Source: Tistrella bauzanensis
GTDB taxonomy: Bacteria > Pseudomonadota > Alphaproteobacteria > Tistrellales > Tistrellaceae
Length of the DNA stretch: 64,000 bases
NCBI RefSeq assembly: GCF_014636235.1
Contig: NZ_BMDZ01000005.1
Coordinates: 62,001 to 126,000, forward strand
Reading direction: 5' to 3'
Numbering within the stretch: position 1 is the stretch's first letter; every line of letters begins with the position of its first letter. The position numbers were made by a program, and so were the translations under genes. Positions 43,933-51,851 of this stretch are shown here, in pieces. The notes beneath the pieces are model-generated. The model saw only the letters and a program-made list of their open reading frames with translations. It had not been told where the DNA came from and searched no databases.

Positions 43933-44787
43933 TCAGCGCGGCAGGATCCGGCAGGTGCCGGCGATCAGATCCACGATCATGCCCTCGCGTGCCACCAGCG
44001 CGCCCGGCCACATGGCATGGGCATCGGCGCCCACCCGGTCCATGAAATCGTCTTCATGATCGGGATCGTGGTGAAAGATCGCCAGTCTGCGGGCACCGGC
44101 ATGGCGGGCCAGTCGAACACCTTCCTGCCAGGTGGAATGACCCCAGCCGACTTTCCCCAGAAATTCGGCGTCGGTATAGGTGCTGTCGTAAATCGCCAGA
44201 TCCACGCCGTCCATCAGCGCCAGCACGTTTTCATCGGGGGCACCGGGGCAATGCTCGGTATCGGTGATATAGGCGACCGAATGGCCGGCATGGTCGACGC
44301 GATAGCCGGTGGCGCCGTCGGGATGGTTCAGCGGCAGGGTCCGCACCCGGATATCGGGGCCGAGCATCAGCGTGTCGCCGGCGGCGAAATCATCGAAGGT
44401 CATGTCGGCATTCATGGCGGCGAGCGGCACCGGAAAGGTCGGCGACTGCATCTGCCGGTCGATCACCCGCCGGATGCCGCCGGTCGCGATCAGATGACCC
44501 GCCAGCACCTCGAAGCGGTTGCCCCGGCGGAAGGCCGGCGAAAAGAACGGAAACCCGACGATATGGTCCCAATGGGTATGAGACAACAGCAGGGTCGCCG
44601 TGCGGGTACCGGCCATGTTCATCTGATGGCCAAGATCACGCAGACCCGTGCCTGCATCGAATATGAGTTGGCGGTCGCCGCATGTGACCGCCACACACGA
44701 CGTATTTCCGCCATACCGCATATGGCGCGGGGTCGGGCAGGCTATGCTGCCGCGAACACCCCAGAAGGCGACGGAGAAGGTCATCAT
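43933..44787 (-). CDS. MBL-fold metal-dependent hydrolase, copy A
   Basis: A metallo-beta-lactamase-fold protein of about 284 residues of the PhnP/cyclic-phosphodiesterase-like type. FWGVRGSIACPTPRHMRYGG begins the fold, LIFDAGTGLRDLG and the zinc motif SHTHWDH follow, then YITDTEHCPG and FHHDPDHEDDFMD near the end. Two adjacent ATG codons (44787 and 44784) precede the fold; the frame further upstream has no family similarity. It is a clear paralogue of the divergent gene at 45069-45917. Confidence 0.88.
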   Translation of the reverse strand: MMTFSVAFWGVRGSIACPTPRHMRYGGNTSCVAVTCGDRQLIFDAGTGLRDLGHQMNMAGTRTATLLLSHTHWDHIVGFPFFSPAFRRGNRFEVLAGHLIATGGIRRVIDRQMQSPTFPVPLAAMNADMTFDDFAAGDTLMLGPDIRVRTLPLNHPDGATGYRVDHAGHSVAYITDTEHCPGAPDENVLALMDGVDLAIYDSTYTDAEFLGKVGWGHSTWQEGVRLARHAGARRLAIFHHDPDHEDDFMDRVGADAHAMWPGALVAREGMIVDLIAGTCRILPR

Positions 44788-45068
44788 GCGCCCGTTCGTC
44801 GTGATCCACCGGTGCTGCCCTGAACGGTAGTCTGTGGAAGCGCCGACGGCAAGATGTGCGCGGTTTGCATCATGCACTGGAAGCGGGCACACTGCCCGGC
44901 GGGGAGTATGCATGACCGCGGCCAATAGACGCAGCGGCTGCACGGGCAGGGACAGATCGCGTGAGCACCCAGGCGGACCGGCCATGCCGGAACTGCACGG
45001 GGTGACGTCGCCGTTTTGTCACCAAGATCGTGGACACTCGCGGGGTCAGACAGGAGAGGCCGCTCCAC

Positions 45069-45917
45069 TTGGCGGATAAGAGATTGGTAAACAAGCAGGA
45101 ATTCTGGGTGAAGTTCTGGGGCGTGCGCGGCAGCATCGCCTGCCCCGGCCCATCGACCGTGCGCTATGGCGGCAACACGTCTTGCCTTGAGATGAGGTGC
45201 GGCGAAAAACGGCTGATCTTCGATGCCGGGACCGGACTCAGGGTTCTGGACGAGGGCCTGCGCCTGAAGGTGCCGGTCGAGGCCGATCTGTTCCTGACCC
45301 ATACCCATTTCGACCATATCTGCGGCTTTCCGTTTTTCTCCACCGCCTTCGACCCGCGCAACACCTATCGGATGTGGGCGGGCCATCTGAAGCCGGAACG
45401 GGGCCTGCGCGACCTGCTGTGCACCTTGATGAGCGATCCGGTGTTTCCGGTGCCGGTCGAGATCATGAAGGCGGATATGAGTTTCCGCGACTTCCTGCCC
45501 GGCGACGTCCTTGAGCCGCATCCCGGCATCCGGATCCAGACCGCCCTGCTCAACCACCCACAACGTGCGGTGGGCTATCGGGTGGAATTCGACGGCCGGT
45601 CGATCTGCTATATCACCGACACCGAACACCCGGTCGAGGGGGTCGATCCGCGGGTGGCCGAGCTGGTGGCCGGTGCCGACATCATGATCTATGACGCGAT
45701 GTTCACCGACGCCGAATATCCGGCCCGCGTCGGCTGGGGGCATTCCACCTGGCAGGCCGGCATGCGGCTTGCCGATACCGCCGGCGTGAAGACCTATGTC
45801 GTCTTCCATCACGATCCCGCCCATGACGATACGATCATGGACGGCATCGCGGCCGAGGTCGCCGAAGGCCGGCCCGGCAGCGTGGTCGCGCGTGAGGGCA
45901 TGGTTCTGGAACCGTGA
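45069..45917 (+). CDS. MBL-fold metal-dependent hydrolase, copy B
   Basis: A paralogue of copy A with the same order of motifs: FWGVRGSIACPGPSTVRYGG, LIFDAGTGLRVLD, THTHFDH, YITDTEHPVEG, WGHSTWQAGMRLAD and FHHDPAHDD. The substrate is unknown. The start is uncertain: TTG at 45069 has GGAGAGG about nine bases upstream, while the frame is open from 45030. The two copies are head-to-head with about 280 bp between, consistent with an inverted duplication. Confidence 0.87.
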   Translation: MADKRLVNKQEFWVKFWGVRGSIACPGPSTVRYGGNTSCLEMRCGEKRLIFDAGTGLRVLDEGLRLKVPVEADLFLTHTHFDHICGFPFFSTAFDPRNTYRMWAGHLKPERGLRDLLCTLMSDPVFPVPVEIMKADMSFRDFLPGDVLEPHPGIRIQTALLNHPQRAVGYRVEFDGRSICYITDTEHPVEGVDPRVAELVAGADIMIYDAMFTDAEYPARVGWGHSTWQAGMRLADTAGVKTYVVFHHDPAHDDTIMDGIAAEVAEGRPGSVVAREGMVLEP

Positions 45918-46095
45918 TCCGCCGTCGCGGTCGAGCGAACCGGATGGCGGCGGGGTGGAACACTTCACCTCGCCGCCGTTTCAGGTCATGCTCCCCCCCC
46001 GACTGCCCCGCCAGGATCGCCGGCCTTCAGACACGGCCGGCCTGGCAGGGACCACGATGGCCAAGGCCGTCGCAGGACAAGACGGAGACGTCCGC

Positions 46096-47106
46096 ATGAC
46101 CAGCCTTCCCGAGACCATGACCGCCATCGAAATCTCGACCCCCGGCGGACCCGAGGTTCTGAAACCCACCACCCGGCCGGTGCCGCAGCCCGGCCCCGGC
46201 GAGGTGCTGATCCGCGTCGCCACCGCCGGCGTCAACAAGCCCGATGCGCTGCAGCGCCAGGGCAATTATCCGCCGCCGCCCGGCGCGTCCGACATTCCGG
46301 GGCTTGAGGTATCGGGCGTGGTGGTGGCCACCGGCCGCGACGTCACCCGCCTGACGGTCGGCGAGCGGGTCTGTGCCCTGGTCACCGGTGGCGGCTATGC
46401 CGACTATGTCGCAGCCCCGCAGGAACAGTGCCTGCCGGTGCCCGACGGCTTCGATCTGGTCCGCGCCGCCGCCCTGCCCGAGACCTATTTCACCGTCTGG
46501 ACCAATGTCTTCGACCGCGGCGCGCTGAAGGCCGGTGAACGGCTGCTGGTGCATGGCGGGTCGAGCGGCATCGGCACCACCGCCATCCAGCTCGCCCGCG
46601 CGCTGGCGGCCACGGTCTATGCCACCGCCGGCACCGACGACAAGTGCCGGGCCTGCGAGGATCTGGGCGCGACACTGGCGGTCAATTACCGCCAGGCCGA
46701 TTTCAAGGACGCGATCGTGGCCGCAACCGCGGGCGACCCCGGCGTCGACGTGATCCTGGACATGGTCGGCGGCCCCTATCTGGCCCGCAATCTGGAGCTT
46801 CTGCGCCGCGACGGCCGGCTGGTCTATATCGCCTTCCTGCAGGGACCGAAGACCGATATCGACCTCAGGCCGATCATGATGAAGCGGCTGACCATCACCG
46901 GATCCACCCTGCGCGCCCGGCCGGTGGCCGAGAAGGCGGCGATCGCCGATGCGCTGCTGGAAACCGTGTGGCCGCTGCTGGGCGCCGGCACGATCGGCCC
47001 GGTGATCGATACCATCCTGCCGCTCGCCCAGGCCGCCGATGCCCATGCCCGGCTGGAATCCAGCGACCATATCGGCAAGATCGTGCTGAAGGTGGCCGAT
47101 CTTTAA
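46096..47106 (+). CDS. NAD(P)H quinone oxidoreductase, PIG3/QorA family
   Basis: A 336-residue zinc-free MDR enzyme: GPGEVLIRVATAGVNKPDALQRQ, IPGLEVSGVVVATG, the NADPH-binding LVHGGSSGIGTTAIQLARAL, and ITGSTLRARPVAEK, a typical PIG3 block. It reduces quinones with NADPH. The ATG at 46096, with GGAG upstream, fits the family start; the frame upstream is not coding. A short poly-C tract (about 45991-45998) lies upstream. Confidence 0.93.
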   Translation: MTSLPETMTAIEISTPGGPEVLKPTTRPVPQPGPGEVLIRVATAGVNKPDALQRQGNYPPPPGASDIPGLEVSGVVVATGRDVTRLTVGERVCALVTGGGYADYVAAPQEQCLPVPDGFDLVRAAALPETYFTVWTNVFDRGALKAGERLLVHGGSSGIGTTAIQLARALAATVYATAGTDDKCRACEDLGATLAVNYRQADFKDAIVAATAGDPGVDVILDMVGGPYLARNLELLRRDGRLVYIAFLQGPKTDIDLRPIMMKRLTITGSTLRARPVAEKAAIADALLETVWPLLGAGTIGPVIDTILPLAQAADAHARLESSDHIGKIVLKVADL

Positions 47107-47301
47107 GCCCCGATCCGTTGCGGTGACAGTGCCCGACCGGCCGGCCGTCGAAAGACGGCGGCCAGTCGGCCCTTGCCTGTCGCGCGGCTTTCGTTTAAAG
47201 CCGGTGCTTCGCTATAGTCATCGGCATGACCGCCGCCGGGGCCCGGCCCCCAAGCGCCTGACCCTGAGCGGTTGCCCGAACGAGTTCGAACGAGGAGCGA
47301 C

Positions 47302-47892
47302 ATGGCTGGTCCCCTGATGCCGAAGGCCACTGCCGTCTGGCTGGTCGAAAACACCGCCCTCACCTTCGACCAGATCGCCGAGTTTTGCAGCCTTCATCCG
47401 CTGGAGGTGCAGGGCATCGCCGACGGCGAGGTCGCGACCGGCATCGTCGGTCAGGATCCGATCAAGAGCGGCCAGTTGAGCCCTGAGGAAGTCGCGCGCT
47501 GCGAGCGTGATCCGAAGGCCCGGCTGAAGCTGCGTGAACCCACGGTGCCGCTGATGCGCCGCACCAAGGGCCCCCGCTATACCCCGGTCGCCAAGCGCCA
47601 GGAGCGGCCGGATGCGCTGGCCTTCCTGCTCAAGAACCATCCTGAGCTGGACGACGTGCAGATCTGCAAGCTGCTGGGCACCACCAAGCAGACGGTGAAT
47701 GCGGTGCGCAACCGCACCCACTGGAACAGCGCGAACATCAAACCGCGCGATCCGGTGCTGCTGGGCCTGTGCACCCAGACCGACCTGAACCGCGAACTGG
47801 CCATCAAGCGGCTGAACCGCGACCCCAACGAGGCCCCGCCACAGCCGGTGCATTTCGACGAGGACGACGACAGCGCCAACGACGACTACTGA
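47302..47892 (+). CDS. trcR: Cell-cycle transcriptional regulator TrcR (DUF1013)
   Basis: A 196-residue protein of the alphaproteobacterial DUF1013/TrcR family: MPKATAVWLVENTALTFDQI, the segment FCSLHPLEVQGIADGEVA, PVAKRQERPDALAFLLKNHP and a helix-turn-helix-like ICKLLGTTKQTVNAVRNRTH. The C-terminus is acidic. GAGGAG precedes the ATG at 47302. The family is nearly confined to alphaproteobacteria and supports the taxonomic call. A strong terminator follows. Confidence 0.93.
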   Translation: MAGPLMPKATAVWLVENTALTFDQIAEFCSLHPLEVQGIADGEVATGIVGQDPIKSGQLSPEEVARCERDPKARLKLREPTVPLMRRTKGPRYTPVAKRQERPDALAFLLKNHPELDDVQICKLLGTTKQTVNAVRNRTHWNSANIKPRDPVLLGLCTQTDLNRELAIKRLNRDPNEAPPQPVHFDEDDDSANDDY

Positions 47893-47938
47893 TCGCCCCG
47901 CACGGCACAACGGGCCGATGCGGCGCGGCAGACAGATC

Positions 47939-47971
47939 AAAAGGCGGTATCCCCATGGATACCGCCTTTTT
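47939..47971 (+). terminator. Intrinsic terminator after trcR
   Basis: GGCGGTATCC (47943-47952) and GGATACCGCC (47957-47966), perfect 10-bp stem with a CCAT loop, A-tract before and TTTTT after (47967-47971). It could work in both directions. Confidence 0.95.
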
Positions 47972-48010
47972 CTTTGCCCGCAACCCACCGGCCCGCCATG
48001 AGCGAATTGA

Positions 48011-48063
48011 TTGTCATATTTGACAAGAATGCTCGCGGGCCTCTATCCTGTCACAGATGACAA
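48011..48063 (+). promoter_or_regulatory. Promoter with two matching inverted-repeat operators
   Basis: Operator 1 is TTGTCA-TATT-TGACAA (48011-48026); operator 2 is CTGTCA-CAGA-TGACAA (48048-48063). Each has 6-base arms and a 4-base spacer, with centres 37 bp apart. A -35 TTGACA (48020-48025) lies in operator 1, and a -10-like TATCCT (48044-48049) touches operator 2, with an 18-base spacing. The layout predicts autorepression of the adjacent TetR fusion gene. Confidence 0.75.
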
Positions 48064-48084
48064 TTTATGGTGGGAGAGGCCGTG

Positions 48085-49854
48085 ATGGGACGCCCTTCGG
48101 TGGCGGAAGAGCGCCGGGAAGCCATCCTGTCGGCCTTCGAGGCCTGCGTGGTGCGAAAAGGGCTGGCCGAGACGACGCTGGCCGATGTCGCCGCCGAGGC
48201 CGGCCAGCCGCGACCGCTGGTGCGGTATTTCATCGGCAACCGTGACGCGATGGTCGGTTGCCTGATCGACCGCCTGCTGGCGCGGGGCGAAGCCCAGCTG
48301 GCCCTGGTGCGCGAGGGCGCGGCCGCAGGCACGCCCGATGATCTGGCCGACCTGCTGTTCAACCGGATCTTCGCCGACAAGACCACCAACATGGTGATCA
48401 TGGATCTGTGGCACCTGTCGCTGCGCGACGAGGCGCTGCGCGTGCGGCTGGGCACGATCTATCGCCGGCTGGTCGACCATGTGGCGCAGGCGATCGCGCG
48501 CGACATGGCGCCGTCCGGCACAGCCCCTGCCTTCGATACGGCCTTTGCCGCCGTCTCGCTTGCCTTCGGGACGTCCTTCTTCAATCGACTGGGGCTGACG
48601 CCCATCGATCCGGAGCGCCTGCGCGACCGGATCGCCGGGATGCTCAGCCCCGCCCCACCGTCTCCCCTCCGGCCCACCATGCCCGCGAAAGACCAGCACA
48701 TGACCGATCAACCCACGGCCGCCATTGAAGATTTCAAGCTGTTCAGCGGCGCCCCTCAGCACGAGACCTTTCCGCGGCTGAAAGACCGGCTGCCGGCAAC
48801 GACGATGGTCCCCGCGGCCACGCCGTTCGTGTTTCCCGAAGGCCCGGCGGTCACACTGCCGGCCGCCCATGAATTCGACGGGGAGGCGCGGTCCTTCGAG
48901 GGCTTCTTCGCCGACACCGACACCGCCGCCCTGCTGGTGCTGAAGGACGGCATGGTCCGCCATGAACGCTATGCGCTGACAGGCGGGCGCGACGTTCAGT
49001 GGATCTCGTGGTCGGTGGCGAAAAGCTTCGTCTCGGCCATGGTCGGCATCGCCATCGCCGAGGGCCATATCGGCGGGGTCGACGAGCCGATCAGCGATTA
49101 CGTGCCGGTGATGCCCGGCTCGGCCTATGACGGCGTTTCGATCCGCCATGTGTTGCAGATGTCGTCGGGTGCGCGCTGGAACGAGGACTACAATGACAAT
49201 CAGTCGGACGTTCATCGCCTGGGTACGGCGATGAGCGGCGACGGCTCGCTCGATCGCTTCGTGGCCGAGATGGTGGCCGAGAACCCGCCCGGCACCATCT
49301 GCCGCTATAATTCCGGCGACACGCAGGCGCTGGGCGCGCTGCTGATCCGTGCCACCGGCCGCTCGATCACCGATTACATGCAGGAAAAGCTGGTGGAGCC
49401 GCTGGGCATGACCCATGCCGGCCATTGGCTGATCGACCCGGCCGGTGTCGAGATGGCCTTTGCCGGCCTGAACCTGACCGCGCGGGATTTCGCCAGACTG
49501 GGCGAGTTGTACCGCAATGGTGGTGTCTGGCAGGGCCGGCAGATCGTGCCCGCCGATTGGGTGCGCGCCTCGGTGACTGTTACGGCCCCGCATCTGGCGC
49601 CGGGCCGGCCGCATATCGCCAGCGGCACGTCCGGGCATGGATATGGCTATCAATGGTGGCTGCCGGCGGGCAACCGGGGCGAATTCAGCGCCACCGGCAT
49701 CTATAACCAGTTCGTCTATGTCGACCCGTCGCGCGGCGTGACCATCGTCAAGCTGTCGGCCAACCGCCGCTATGGCACCAGCATGGACGAGGCCACCAAT
49801 CGCGGCATGGAGACGATCGCCTGGCTGCGGGCGATCGCCGCCAGCCTGGACTGA
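48085..49854 (+). CDS. Fusion of a TetR-family repressor and a serine beta-lactamase-fold hydrolase
   Basis: One open frame of 589 residues. Residues 1 to about 195 form a TetR protein: helix-turn-helix TTLADVAAEAGQPRPLVRYF, then a helical ligand domain. A Pro-rich linker (about 190-215) leads to a class C beta-lactamase/6-aminohexanoate-dimer-hydrolase-like domain with Ser310-Val-Ala-Lys313 (SVAKSF), Tyr408 in RYNSGD, and YGYQWWLPAG further on. No stop or frame break separates the parts. Possible internal starts are Met199 and Met206, without a clear Shine-Dalgarno. The start at 48085 has GGGAGAGG upstream. The substrate is unknown; resistance should not be assumed. Confidence 0.88.
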   Translation: MGRPSVAEERREAILSAFEACVVRKGLAETTLADVAAEAGQPRPLVRYFIGNRDAMVGCLIDRLLARGEAQLALVREGAAAGTPDDLADLLFNRIFADKTTNMVIMDLWHLSLRDEALRVRLGTIYRRLVDHVAQAIARDMAPSGTAPAFDTAFAAVSLAFGTSFFNRLGLTPIDPERLRDRIAGMLSPAPPSPLRPTMPAKDQHMTDQPTAAIEDFKLFSGAPQHETFPRLKDRLPATTMVPAATPFVFPEGPAVTLPAAHEFDGEARSFEGFFADTDTAALLVLKDGMVRHERYALTGGRDVQWISWSVAKSFVSAMVGIAIAEGHIGGVDEPISDYVPVMPGSAYDGVSIRHVLQMSSGARWNEDYNDNQSDVHRLGTAMSGDGSLDRFVAEMVAENPPGTICRYNSGDTQALGALLIRATGRSITDYMQEKLVEPLGMTHAGHWLIDPAGVEMAFAGLNLTARDFARLGELYRNGGVWQGRQIVPADWVRASVTVTAPHLAPGRPHIASGTSGHGYGYQWWLPAGNRGEFSATGIYNQFVYVDPSRGVTIVKLSANRRYGTSMDEATNRGMETIAWLRAIAASLD

Positions 49855-49861
49855 TACCGCG

Positions 49862-51148
49862 TCACGCCATCGCCGGCCGGGACCGCATGTCCCGGCCGCG
49901 CGGTGCGGCCAGGGTCAGCACGATCAGAACCGCCACGCCCGACAGCGCCGCACCGCCATACCACAGGCCCAGATAGTCGCCGGTCAGCGCGAAGATCCGG
50001 CCGCCGGCCCAGGCGCCAAGCGCCGCCCCCAGCGAATGGCCGGCCGACAGCAGCCCCATCGCCAGCCCCATGCGGTGCAGCCCCAGGCGGTCGGCGACCA
50101 GCCCGGCCGTGGGGGCGACGGTGGAATAATCGAACAGGCCGAACAGCACCGCGAAGATCAGCAGCAGCGCATACGTGTCGCCCACGAAGACCAGCAGCAC
50201 CAGTGCCACCGCCCGGCCGGCATAGATCACCGCCAGCAGCCGGCCCCGGTCCATCCTGTCGCCCAGATGGCCGGCGCCGATCATGCCGATCAGGTTGATG
50301 GCGCACAGCACCCCATAGGCCGTGGCCGATGGCAGCGCCGGAAACCCGCACAACGCGGCATAGGGCATCAGATGGGTTTCGATCGCGCCTGCCGTGGTCA
50401 CACCACAGATCACGAAGCTCCAGAACAGGGCATGGAAGACCGGGCTGGTGGCCAGGACGGCCAGCCGGCGCCCCAGGGGCTCGGCGGCTGGTTGTGCCGA
50501 GCCATCACGACTGGCCGCGCGGCTGGCCGCCATGGCGCGGGCACGGGGCAGCAAGACCAGGGCCGCCACCGCCGCGGCAAGGGCCGCGAGCCCCAGCCCC
50601 ATGAAGCCGGTCCGCCAGTCATCGGGCGTCATCCACATCGACAGCACCGGCACCAGCGCCAACTGCCCCGCCGTCGCACCCGCCGTGGCAATGCCGGTCG
50701 CAAGGCCGCGTCGCTCTGCCGGCACCATCAATGCCACCGCGGTCGCCACCACATGGGTTGCCACCGCGCCGAAACCGATGCCGCCGACCACCGAGAAAGC
50801 CAGCATCAGCATCATTGTGTTGTCGGCAATCGCCACCAGCCCGCAGGCGGCGGCCACCATCACCAGCCCGGCCGTCAACAGCCGCCGGGGGCCGTGACTG
50901 TCGGCCAGCATGCCGGCGGTCGGCGCCAGCACGGCCATCACCACCAGTGCCAGCGCCGCCACATCCGATACCGAGGCGCGGCTCCAGCCTTCCGCCTGTT
51001 CCCAGACCGGCATCGCCAGACCGAGGGCCGCCCGCGTCGAGAAGGCGAGGCCCAGGGACAGAAAGCCGATCAGGACCACAGTCCTGGCGGCGAGGCCGAA
51101 GCCAGGCGTCGAGGATGGATCGGCTGCGGGACGCTGTGTGGCGGACAT
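49862..51148 (-). CDS. MFS transporter
   Basis: A 428-residue major-facilitator protein with about 12 membrane helices and a central cytoplasmic loop (around residues 205-230). The N-half motif AGMLADSHGPRRLLTAG (loop 2-3) and C-half GHLGDRMDRGRLLAVIYAGR are typical. The type resembles monocarboxylate/oxalate-formate transporters. It converges tail-to-tail, 7 bp apart, with the TetR-hydrolase fusion gene. The substrate is unknown. Confidence 0.9.
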   Translation of the reverse strand: MSATQRPAADPSSTPGFGLAARTVVLIGFLSLGLAFSTRAALGLAMPVWEQAEGWSRASVSDVAALALVVMAVLAPTAGMLADSHGPRRLLTAGLVMVAAACGLVAIADNTMMLMLAFSVVGGIGFGAVATHVVATAVALMVPAERRGLATGIATAGATAGQLALVPVLSMWMTPDDWRTGFMGLGLAALAAAVAALVLLPRARAMAASRAASRDGSAQPAAEPLGRRLAVLATSPVFHALFWSFVICGVTTAGAIETHLMPYAALCGFPALPSATAYGVLCAINLIGMIGAGHLGDRMDRGRLLAVIYAGRAVALVLLVFVGDTYALLLIFAVLFGLFDYSTVAPTAGLVADRLGLHRMGLAMGLLSAGHSLGAALGAWAGGRIFALTGDYLGLWYGGAALSGVAVLIVLTLAAPRGRDMRSRPAMA

Positions 51149-51323
51149 GGACGCGACGGCTCCGGGATGGGGGGCGCTGAAACTGATGGCGGGGCCGGAT
51201 ATACCCGCCCCCGTCGTCGCCCGTCATCATCACAGTGAGCCCTCGTCCCTCATACCCCTGTCACGCTTGGGTCAAGAGCAAGCGTCGCTTGGCCTCGCCC
51301 CTGCCCTCCGCCACGAAAAGAGA

Positions 51324-51350
51324 CCGGCCGACCACATGCGGGTCGGCCGG
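51324..51350. terminator. GC-rich intergenic hairpin
   Basis: CCGGCCGACC (51324-51333) with GGTCGGCCGG (51341-51350), perfect 10-bp stem, loop ACATGCG. No T-tract on either side. It may be a structural RNA element or a weak terminator. Confidence 0.5.
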
Positions 51351-51451
51351 CTAACTCCCGGAAACGAGCCGCGGCGGGGACGAAGGAGATGGCCGCGACA
51401 TCCAAATGATGTCTTTTATGGTATTTTGTCGCAAGTAGATTTTGATCGATG

Positions 51452-51482
51452 CCTAATATTTGAAATATTATTTCAAGTTAGG
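51452..51482. promoter_or_regulatory. AT-rich imperfect palindrome
   Basis: Nested arms CCTAA/TTAGG (51452-51456 and 51478-51482) and TTGAAA/TTTCAA (51460-51465 and 51471-51476). The base composition is unlike the surrounding GC-rich DNA. It could be an operator or a cruciform-forming site. Confidence 0.45.
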
Positions 51483-51758
51483 TCATGCTTCACCTGACTG
51501 CCTACAACATTCGGCCGCAGGTTTCACAACCTGCGACCGCACCCGAAGGCGACTTGTGCGGGCCGGTCACGACCCGCGTCCCCCCGACCATTGAAGGGGG
51601 GCGCGGGAGCCCTGCGCGACGGTTGGCGGCCTTGACTTGATGTCGGTTTTACACGATCAACAGACACAACCGTGAAGCACACGGAATTGCGCGTAGAGCA
51701 TGCCGCACATGCCGAATATTATGCCTGTGGCCATATGCCGACGCGGCAGAATGGCCCC

Positions 51759-51806
51759 GCCGGCGGGGCAGCACGCCGGCGGAGCAGCACACCGGCGGGG
51801 CAGCAC
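51759..51806. repeat. Three 16-bp tandem repeats upstream of the acyl-CoA synthetase
   Basis: Units at 51759 (GCCGGCGGGGCAGCAC), 51775 (one G-to-A change) and 51791 (one G-to-A change in the first base). They lie about 45 bases before the start codon at 51852. This is the second 16-bp tandem array in the window; the unit sequence differs from the one after pgk. Confidence 0.88.
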
Positions 51807-51851
51807 GATCGTGACCGGCATGTACGCAGCGTCATCGAGGGGGAAACGACC

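Larger units (their letters stand above)
51149..51851. other. Long intergenic region upstream of the acyl-CoA synthetase
   Basis: About 700 bases with no supported gene. It holds a 10-bp GC hairpin (51324-51350), an AT-rich block with a 31-bp imperfect palindrome (51452-51482), an 8-bp hairpin CGCAGGTT/AACCTGCG (51516-51535) and three 16-bp tandem repeats (51759-51806). Promoters for the MFS and synthetase genes must lie here. Confidence 0.6.

Noticed and set aside
48085..49854. Beta-lactam resistance gene
   Set aside because: The SxxK domain is of the broad esterase/6-aminohexanoate-dimer-hydrolase type without a signal peptide. Nothing shows beta-lactamase activity.
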